Source: Monocercomonoides exilis
Lineage: Eukaryota > Preaxostyla > Oxymonadida > Polymastigidae
NCBI GenBank assembly: GCA_001643675.2
Contig: LSRY02000073.1
Location: forward strand, 1 to 64,000
Length of the DNA stretch: 64,000 nucleotides
Direction of reading: 5' to 3'
Position numbers and translations under genes: made by a program. The notes beneath the pieces were generated by a model, which did not search any database, was not told where the DNA came from, and saw only the letters and a program-made list of their open reading frames with translations. Of this stretch, positions 55,914 to 64,000 are shown in pieces. Numbering within the stretch: position 1 is the stretch's first letter; each line of letters starts with the position of its first letter.

Positions 55914-56149
55914 CAAAATTTTTTTGAAAAATTCCTTTTGTTTCATTTTCAAATAAAATAGAAATTACATATTTTCATCAAATTTCTATTCTCACTCACC
56001 AAAATTCGCTGTCATGAAAACAAAATCTGAACAATATTCTTATTTTCATTCTTGAAAAGTTTCGTGAGTGAGAACAGAAATATGATGAAAATATGGAATT
56101 TCTATTTTATTTGAAAATGAAACAAAAGGAATTTTTCAAAAAAATTTTG
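55914..56149. mobile_element. Foldback MITE of the same family as 51434-51675
   Basis: Arms of 86 bp (55914-55999 and 56064-56149) are near-perfect reverse complements around a 64-base loop. Total length and internal sequence order match the MITE nested in the mariner pseudogene: the shared blocks TTTTTGAAAA, ATTTTCAA, a TCAAAT block and a GA(A)ACAGAAAT block appear in the same order. Target-site duplication is not clear. Confidence 0.85.
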
Positions 56150-57052
56150 GTATGTTAATTTTCATAGAATGATTTGACTTCAGTCAAAGTGTGAAATTGT
56201 TATTTAATTTTTAAATAATTAATTAAGGTTTATTGATTGTGAATTGAGTGGATATTTTTGTTAAAAAAATATTGAATTATTGGAAAAGGTTTTATCCTTT
56301 TCGAAGCATAATTTTTTCAAAAATTGTTTGTTTTTATCGAAAAAAAAAATAAAATAAAAATAAAAATAAAAAAAAGTGCTGGGCACTGACTGACCCGAGC
56401 CCACCTTCTTCAAAATGATGCAGATGTTTATTGTGAATAACTCTGGGTAACACATTGACTTCCAACGTGAACTTCATGATTTTTGATTGACGTGACAAAA
56501 AAATCCACGTCACAAGAGTTATCCGAAAGATTTTTATATATGATTAATAATTTTTAAAAAATTTATCAAAAAGAGGTTTTTATCAATTTGCATATGTTAT
56601 TTTTTTAAAAAGTGATTATTATATTTGAAATCATATTTCTTTTGTCAAAATTTTCGATTTGTTTATTTGTTTTGAATACTCACAAAAGAACACAAAAAAA
56701 CTAAAGATCTATTTAATGACTCCTCTTCAATATTTTTCCAAGTCAAACAATAGCTTTTGAAACGATAAATGAACATTTGAATTGGAAAGAAAATAATAAA
56801 TCAAATGACAATGAATTATCATTAAAACAAACACCCCGAAAAAAGTTATTATCTAAAAAATTATCATCCATGTTTTTATTGAGTTCAAACAATGTGAATT
56901 AATGATCAAAATTGTATTCTCCTGCGAAATATGAAAATAAGTGAGGAATTTTCAAAATAGAGAAATATTGATTCAAAATAAATTAATTAATCCAGAAATT
57001 TTTATTTTTTGACTGTGAAAAGTGACATCACAAGTTATCACGAGCAGATACT

Positions 57053-57311
57053 CCCAAAAAATAGTTGTAAAAAATCATTCTCATATATCTGATCCTTTTT
57101 GAAATCATTCTTTCATTCCAGTTTGAACAAAAACTATATCTTAGTGAGATTTCGAAAATTTGAACTAAAACTGTTAATACATATTGTTTATGACGTTATT
57201 GTTGTTAAAACAAATTTTGACAAAAATCCCATAGAGATTGAATTATTGATCAAAACTTGAATGAAAGAATGGTTTCAAAAAAAATCAGCCATATGGGTAA
57301 TTATTTTTGGG
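57053..57311. repeat. Imperfect foldback repeat
   Basis: The left arm (57053-57124) and right arm (57254-57311) are complementary with gaps, sharing GAAA(T/C)CATTCTTTCATTC-type sequence. It is probably an older, more diverged foldback element. Confidence 0.65.
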
Positions 57312-57397
57312 ATCGTAAAAAATTTCGATGTCATTGAAAATTTTATCTTTGCTATTTTTGCCTTTTTCTAATTTTCAATTATATTGTTTTAATATCC

Positions 57398-60300
57398 ATG
57401 AAATTTCTAACCGTGAGATTGTTAAAAATTCGGAAATTGTTCCATGTTTACAAAAACATCTTTGAAGGAATACTTAATTCGTTATGGGACAGATCAACAG
57501 TTTTTCAATCTTTTCACTTCTCAACAGAGAAAATGAATCCACACAAGTTACGCAATTCTCTGTTCCTGTGCTCATCAGCCACGCTCACCATTGACAGATT
57601 CGAGTTTTGGAACAGCAGCAGCTTAAATGTTGAGTACAGGATCATTTACGTAACAAATGGGAAAGCTGAATTGAATGGATGCAAAATGAAGGACTTTGTA
57701 ATGGGAAATGCTGAGATTATTGCACTTGACGGAAACGATGCTGAGTGTTCAATTGAAGGAATGGAAATGTCAAAGCTGAGCAGAGAAGGAGAAGGATCAC
57801 TGCCTTTGGTTGCGAGAGGGAAAATTTTGGAGGTTGAGAACAGCGGCATTGAGAATTCAACAATGCTCAACAGCAGCCACATTACAATTAATCCACTTGC
57901 AAATGGTCTTCTGAAGAATGTGACATTTACAAATCAGAGCAGAACAAACAGTAATTGAGGAGTGATAATGGGCGAATTGTGTGCTGGCGAGGTGTTGAGT
58001 GTGGAGAACTGCTCATTTATTCGCTGTATTTGCTATTCTGGGAGAACGATTGGAGGGTGCGTGCTGATGGATGTAAAAGAAAATGGCGCATTCCGATTCG
58101 AGAGAACCAAAGTGGAGTTCTGCATTGTGTCCAGCGGAGATGGATTTAGCAGAGGGCTGTTCCTCACATTCACCTCTTCACACGTCGATTACTCGATGAG
58201 GAACAACACGTTCGAGAACAAAAGCAATGATATTTTGAAGAAATGGAAAGTTCGAGCTGGTTGAAGGAAGTCGCTCAACCACCCTTTCATTTTCCAAGCT
58301 TTGCTTTGTGCTTCCATCGTCTCCCAATCCTTCACCTGAAATGAGTTCTCTTATTGAAGATAGCATTGGTCAATGCTCATTCTTAGATTGCACATTTGAA
58401 CAAGGAAGCAGCAGTAATTCCAACCCTTCGAAATGGATTGTTTCAGGAGGTGGAGGAGTTGTTCACTTTGACTCCTGCACTTTCAGCAATATTCCATTTC
58501 AGACAGCTGGGGTTGTTTTTATTGATGGAGCATCGCTTTTGTTGGAGGCCTGCAGCTTTTCTTCTATCTCTTCTGACGCACGAAAGGGTTTGATAACTGG
58601 AAGCGGGAATTGCGATATAACGCTGAAGGATACAGGATTTGCGAATTGCGAGACGACAAATGGACATGTGTTGGAGATGACTCGACCGAAGTCTGTTGAA
58701 ATCTCAGGGGCATGCACATTCGAAGGATGCACTTCGACAGAAGGGGATGGAGAGGCTCTTTATTGTTTTCTGGAGAGAGAAGGATCTTTGACTATGAACA
58801 AAACATCAATTGTGTCTTGTGAAGTGAATCAGATTAATGGGAGAGGAGGCGGAATCTATCTCGATTTGAGGGAGAATGTCAATGTCTATTTATTTTCTGA
58901 TTTAACATTCAGCGGAAATGAGGCGTTTGAAGGGAAAGACATGTTTGTGAGAAGCGCTGATTTGAACGCGTCAATCATTCCATCTCTGTTTGATTTCGAG
59001 TATTTTGGAGCAGACGGAGAGACAAAAGTCGATCTGAAAGGAAGAGATGAAACACATTTTATGAGCGCATCTGCGGATCTGCTGTATTTTTTGGTGAAAT
59101 ATTCTTCATCGACAATAAGCGTTGGATCGGCTGGAATCGACTTTATCTGGTGTGAAAAGGCAGAAACACCTTGTCACTCGTTGTGGTGGGGCATCAACAA
59201 CTTGCAAGCAATTGAAGACTCGCAGTCGTGCTTTGTTGAAATTCTGGATGAAGTGGCAATATGCGAGCGCTATGAATTTGTCCTTTCTCAGCTCAGCATT
59301 GGATTGCCTGCCGCAGCTGCTTCACCTGCATTTTCCGAACTGTCGATTTCTCAAACAACAGACGGCTCGAGCCAGTAGATTTTCAGCTCGAATAATTCGC
59401 TTTCGTTTTGTTCTGTGCAGTTCCATCTGCCTGCGTTCTTCTCAAATGGACAGTCTTCTGTTGTTTCATCGTCTGACGGATATCTCACCTTCAACTCAAC
59501 CTCGTTCCATTCGGATGCCACTTCTGCGCTGGAATATGTTCTGCTGTCGAACAAAGGAGGAACAGCTGAGCTGCTGAATGTGTCTGTTTCTTCGTTAGTG
59601 TTTGCACGCTTCCCCTTCGCGCTTTCGTCTTATGTCACGCTCGAGGAGTGCTGCTTTCACAGCATTTGCTCTCCCACAGGCACAGATGGCGGTGCAATGT
59701 CTGTCTGTCTGGAGCGATCAGACCTGCTGCGCGTGAAGAGCTGCCGAGCTAAGCTGTGCAAATGCTCCACAGGAAGAGGCATAGGAGGGTTTTTATATGC
59801 AGATTGCTCGAAATCGACAGCAACAGCACCACTACGATTTGAAGGTGAAATGGCGTTTGAGAGAAATGATGCGCAGCTAGGCAAAAACATATTTATTGCA
59901 TCTACTGAATTGATCTCGTCAGTCTCTTTGGCAATGTTTGCCTTCTCATTCGAGGCAATGAAGGGCGACAGCAACGCATTTGTGGGGATTGAAGGAGAAA
60001 GCGAAGAACTGGATTTATTCAGATATTTGGTTTCTTATTCCTCGGCTTCAATTTTTCTATCGGAAGACGGAGAGGATGCGATGAGACATGGAAGCACAGA
60101 TGATCCATGCTGCTCGTTCTGGAAAGGGATGCAGCAGATCAGCAACGAGGCCTTGCCAAAGCTCATTTCCATTACCAAATCCACTGAAGTTGCCAACACC
60201 TTCACTCTCTCCAACTTCACCATCTAATCAAACTCATTGGAAGAAGAAGAAAAACGGGAGTCGAAGCTTCTGTTTATAGAAAAGGCAGGAGAAGTATCTG

Positions 60301-60676
60301 AGCCGTTTTTGTATGAGAAGGCGAGCTTTCGTTGAAGCTTATAACACTTGTAATTGTATCATCCTTCAACAATTCGGCAACAGCTTTGGTTCAGTGCGAG
60401 GATGGGGTGCTGAGTCTGGCGCAGTGTGTGTTTGGAACAGAAGCAGGGCTTGGTGGAATGCGGCAGAGCAGGTGCAGTTTTGTTGTCTGCTTGAAAGGGA
60501 AACTTTCACTTGTAGATGTGTCAGTGGAGTCGACCAGCATCGCGAAAAGCGCAATTATAATAGGCGCAGGTGTTTGTGAGCTCAAGAACTTCACATGCTC
60601 GTTTGTAAACATTTCAGATGGGAGCATCTTCGAGGTTATTGAAGATGATGAACAACAAAAGAGATACTTATATTGA
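57398..60676 (+). pseudogene. Broken beta-helix ectodomain of a receptor-family gene
   Basis: Convincing coding begins at about 57520. The plus-strand frames 57398-57958, 57962-58264, 58308-59378, 59415-60227 and 60332-60676 read in order as one beta-helix ectodomain, with repeated Cys/Ser/Thr strands such as FLDCTFEQGSSS, LEECCFHSICSPTGTDGGAM, GGIYLDLREN and GGFLYADCSKS. Breaks are TGA at 57956-57958 (a Gly position by context), a one-base insertion in an A run near 58241, TAG at 59376-59378, TAA at 60225-60227 and a missing base in a T run near 60328. Each time the frame resumes sensibly. Signal peptide, transmembrane segment and kinase tail are absent here. It is a fragment or a pseudogene of the family represented by 6184-14298. 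Confidence 0.75.
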
Positions 60677-61236
60677 ACGTAATGAAAACGTTTTATTTGA
60701 AAATTTTTGTTGATTTATTGTATTTTTTTGTGATATTTTCTTTTCATCTATACGTGCAAGAAAAAACAAAAATGCTTGTTTTCTATTTTGGAAAGAAGAT
60801 TTATATGTAATTCTTCGTGGAGAACAATTTTCATCTTTTTAGAATCATCACATTTGTTAATTGCTACAATTTCGAAACTTCGTGGAATTGGTTTTTTTAT
60901 TCAATTTGTTCTGCCTCTTAAATGTGATGATCCATAAATTGTGTTTCATGATTGTGAAAATGTATTTCTTTTGCGTGAGAAGATTTTGAAATAACTTTCA
61001 AATTAATTTTTCAGAACATATTTTTCACTTTTGATATCTGCTAATTATCTGATAATATCTGTTTCATTTCAGTATGAAAACATATTCATATAAATATTGT
61101 TCACACTCCAATTCTTATAATTTTAACTCTTTGTGAAAGCAAAAGAGTGAATTATCCATTATTTTTTTTTCGTGCAACCATAAGTATTTATTTGCATATT
61201 TGTCAAACTGAATCGACTTTTCTTCATTAATATTTA
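60677..61236. other. AT-rich spacer, no gene recognised
   Basis: Strongly AT-rich, with no frame of note, it separates the receptor remnant from the HTH-USP-DDE element. Confidence 0.6.
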
Positions 61237-64000
61237 ATGAAAATAACAACTTCTTTATCAACATTGTCAACTCAAGCTAATAAGGCTTGGAAAATCATCA
61301 GGCAAATCGGTGCAAACAATTTGGATGAGCTGATTTCTTATCTTCTTTACAACTTTAAAATATTCAAACACGCCATGCATGAAGTTAAAAAAATCAATCA
61401 ACAGTGTGATATCTTTTTTGCTATGCATGCATAATAAGCATTTGTCAAATAATCATTGTTTCTTATTTGAATGATAATACTTTTTTTAAATAAGTATACG
61501 ATGTTGCTAACGGATCTGACACAGTTTATGGAAAAGCTCCACTGCATAGACAAACTATGATCTTTCAAGCTTATGTTCGTAATTTATCGATAAAAGAAAT
61601 TATGAAATTCTGTTTCAACGTTACACAAGGAAAAGTGAGCCACGCATAGAGAGTGCTGGAAAAAAATCATGGAATTGTTACATACGCTTTATCTCCGACT
61701 CTTCCCCGAAGCAAAAGAGGTTTTTTTATTAATTTTTTTCATTATTAAAAAATTATTAAACTTTTATTTTTAGGATTGAGACACAAAGAATGGGAATTAG
61801 GGAACAATTGGATGCTTTCCAATTCAAGTGAAGCATCAACTTCCATGCATTTAACGAGCAAACAAAAGAAAAAAGAATGTTTTGATAAGCATTTCAATGA
61901 AGAGGAGTGGGACAAAGACATTTGTATTAATGATCAAAACAGAGAAATGAACGAAAAAGAAAAAATGTTCAATCCCACAGATCTACAGCCTTATTGTTCT
62001 CCTTTGCTTTTCAGTTTTTCTTCAAGAGGAAAACAGTCTTTGTGTGAAAACTGCAAAGATACAACGTCCAATTTTAATCAAATATCAAGTAACATGACTA
62101 CATTGAAAGCTTCTGATAATCCAACACACTCAAAAGGAATGAAAAATTTAGGGAATACGTGTTGCTTATCTTCATTGTTACAATGCCTATCTGCTGCATT
62201 ACCACATCGTGAAAACGAAATTACAAAAATGGAACAAAAGACTCAATTATCATCCAAAATATTACAAATTTGCTATGAAATTCAAAAAGTGAATGGATTC
62301 TCCTTCAGTTGGAACAATGAATTTGTAGATCAATGGGAACAATGTTGTTGTTATGAAGCAAGACAACCTCAAAACATTTCGGATGCCTATACGAAAATGA
62401 CTAATATTTTACTATGAAATAGTTGTATTCAAAAAAGAGACTTCATTTTTCCCACATCGTATTCTTCTAAATGTTGTTCATGTGGGGAGGAGTCAATTCA
62501 ACAAAACGATGAAACATTTGTGAAAGTAATTTACAGTTTTTCTCCCTGCAAAGGTTTGAGAAAAGAATTCACTACAGAAATGTTGGACGATTCAAACAGA
62601 ATTTTTTTTGTTCAACCTGCAAAAAACATTCAAGTGTAATCCGAAACTTGTTTTGTAATTCATTTCCTTCAGTTATTGCACTGTCTCATGAAAAATGTTC
62701 AGATATCAGCAACACTCCAGAGCTTTCATTAATAATATTTTCTGATACCAAAATACACAAAAGTTCAGTTGTGTATCATCAGAGAGAAAAATTCTCAATT
62801 GAAAATGAGAATTGCGGAAGAGTTGTTAAATACGATCTTGTTGGAGTAATTTAACACAAACCATTGCAGAATATTTCTGGACATTATGTGGCTCTTGTTC
62901 GTCGAACAAACAGTATGAACTCAACATAGCAATTATGTGACGACTTTGATATTGACAATTTCGAAGAGAAAAAACTAATTGAAAAATGGAAGTCATTATT
63001 AACAGATGGGTTTTAGCCATCTTTATCAATTTACAAGAAAAATAAAGTTGGAAATGAAACTTTGAAAATGACTAAAGGAGGAGTTGACACTTCAATCACT
63101 CATGAAAATATTTCTGTGACTAATTCCAAGTCTTTCAAAGAAGCAGTTCTTGGGGCCATGCAAAGATCCTCACATTTTACAGAGAAAATGACTACACAAG
63201 AAAGAAGCTCTTCACTATCTCCTTCAATGGTTCAAAGATAAGAAGGTGTTCGAGTTTTCTCTCCATTTCAGAAAAGACTCATTTTCAAGCCAAAAAACCA
63301 ACTTTGGAAAGAATTTATGGGACAAACGGGAATAGAAATGTCGTTGTCACAATTCTATAAAATGACTGTTCAATTTTGCAAAGCAAAGAGAAGAACTGAC
63401 ATGTGTAAATTATGCAACATGCTTGAACAAATCGAAAACAAGAGGAAAACTCTTAATCAAGGTGGAAAGCTTCAAAAAGACGAAGAAATTGCTCACAGGC
63501 TTTTGAAAAAACATCAGGTGTTTGCTCATTGGCAACGTGATCATTTCAATAACAGTTTATCTTCTTTAAAAGAAAGTGAGGTGATTTGTCTTTTTGATTT
63601 TAAAGAGAAGTGGAGGACACCGATAACAGCGACTCAGGTTCAAGATGATTTTTACAGCTATCGTCAAGTTTCTCACTTTGCAATAATCACTTTTCAGAAG
63701 AGAAATTGTGTTTTCAACAAAAAAATTTACAACTTTTTGTCTGATAATCCAAACAATGATCATACTTTCATTATCAACTGTCTAACATCTGTGTTGTCCA
63801 GATCAGCTTACAAACATACAAAAATGTTTAAGTTTTTTTGTGATTCAGGAGCTCACAACAAAAACAAATTTGTTCTGAACTTTCTTCTCTCTCACAAAAC
63901 AACTTTCTTCCGAAACTCAAAACGCGAAGTTAGCTTCTTTGCGGAACACCATGGCAAGAATCTTTGCGATGGAGAGTTTGGAATGCTTGTCAATATTATT
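61237..64000 (+). pseudogene. HTH + ubiquitin-specific protease + DDE-like integrase gene, decayed and incomplete
   Basis: An N-terminal helical frame (61237-61434) is followed, probably after an intron, by a helix-turn-helix region (61500-61718: HRQTMIFQAYVRNLSIKEI). An AT-rich intron (61719-61773) joins it in phase to the next exon. That exon encodes a USP-type protease: KGMKNLGNTCCLSSLLQCL (Cys box), KCCSCGEES and FFCSTCKKH (zinc knuckle), YDLVGVI and GHYVALVRR (His box). From about 63240 to the window end is an open domain with FDFKEKW, KFFCDSGAHNKNKF and HHGKNLCDGEFG, an acidic-residue pattern like a DDE integrase or transposase. Lesions are TAG 61647, TGA 62415, a short T run at 62602-62609, TAA 62852, TAG 62927, TAG 63014 and TAA 63239. 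It looks like a transposon gene of a superfamily I cannot name. The 3' end is outside the window. Confidence 0.6.

Larger units (their letters stand above)
55403..57397. other. AT-rich spacer with foldback elements
   Basis: No coding sequence is recognised. It contains the two foldback repeats listed separately (55914-56149 and 57053-57311). Confidence 0.6.

Noticed and set aside
57956-60227. In-frame TAG and TAA in the beta-helix remnant as evidence that the organism reads TAR as glutamine
   Set aside because: The 2704-codon receptor gene has many Gln codons, all CAA/CAG. The two mariner transposases end at the same residue, one with TAA and one with TGA. The remnant also has a TGA and frameshifts. 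Standard code plus decay fits better for the host.

Overview
The window is nuclear DNA of a protist. Coding exons are interrupted by GT..AG introns of about 40-190 nt whose donors read GTDTG (GTATG, GTTTG, GTGTG) or GTGAG, and the gaps between genes are AT-rich. Three gene types point to an oxymonad (Preaxostyla), most like Monocercomonoides: a giant beta-helix surface receptor with a degenerate kinase tail, a HEAT-like protein of about 450 residues ending in an ISDYFVNV-type C-terminus, and serine-homopolymer proteins. That assignment rests on family recall, not on a marker gene. The standard genetic code fits: the 2704-codon receptor gene has no in-frame TAA or TAG, and two sister transposase genes end at the same residue, one with TAA and one with TGA.

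Layout. 1-8752 is a large inverted repeat with arms of about 3.6 kb around a 1.54 kb spacer. The right arm carries the 3' half of an intact 8.1 kb receptor gene (6184-14298, minus). The left arm carries the 3' half of a second copy in opposite orientation, broken by six 1-2 bp contractions. Then come a three-exon gene of unknown function (15676-18563, plus), an SPRY-domain gene with at least eight exons (19394-25852, minus) and an E2-fold ubiquitin-conjugating variant that lacks the catalytic cysteine (26517-28164, plus). 28.2-32.3 kb holds DNA transposon remains: a Merlin/IS1595-like transposase pseudogene and a complete-ended pogo/Tigger-like element with an inactivated transposase. 32903-34373 (minus) is the HEAT-like gene. 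36.1-37.8 kb is a decayed ABCC transporter segment running into serine microsatellites. 42832-48411 (minus) is a BTB-type protein similar to SANBR/KIAA1841.

The right third is transposon-rich. Two Tc1/mariner-type elements lie head to tail and share a single TA (48500-50651 and 50654-53067). The first has an open transposase. The second is decayed and hosts a 242-bp inverted-repeat MITE, and a second MITE of the same family lies at 55.9 kb. At 54-60.7 kb are broken pieces of kinase-tail and beta-helix receptor genes. From about 61.2 kb to the window end is a decayed multidomain gene that joins a helix-turn-helix, a ubiquitin-specific protease domain and a DDE-like integrase domain. It is the most unusual item in the window.

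The genes do not form a pathway. The window combines surface-receptor family expansion, ubiquitin-related proteins and several layers of DNA transposons. I saw no rRNA, convincing tRNA or CRISPR array.
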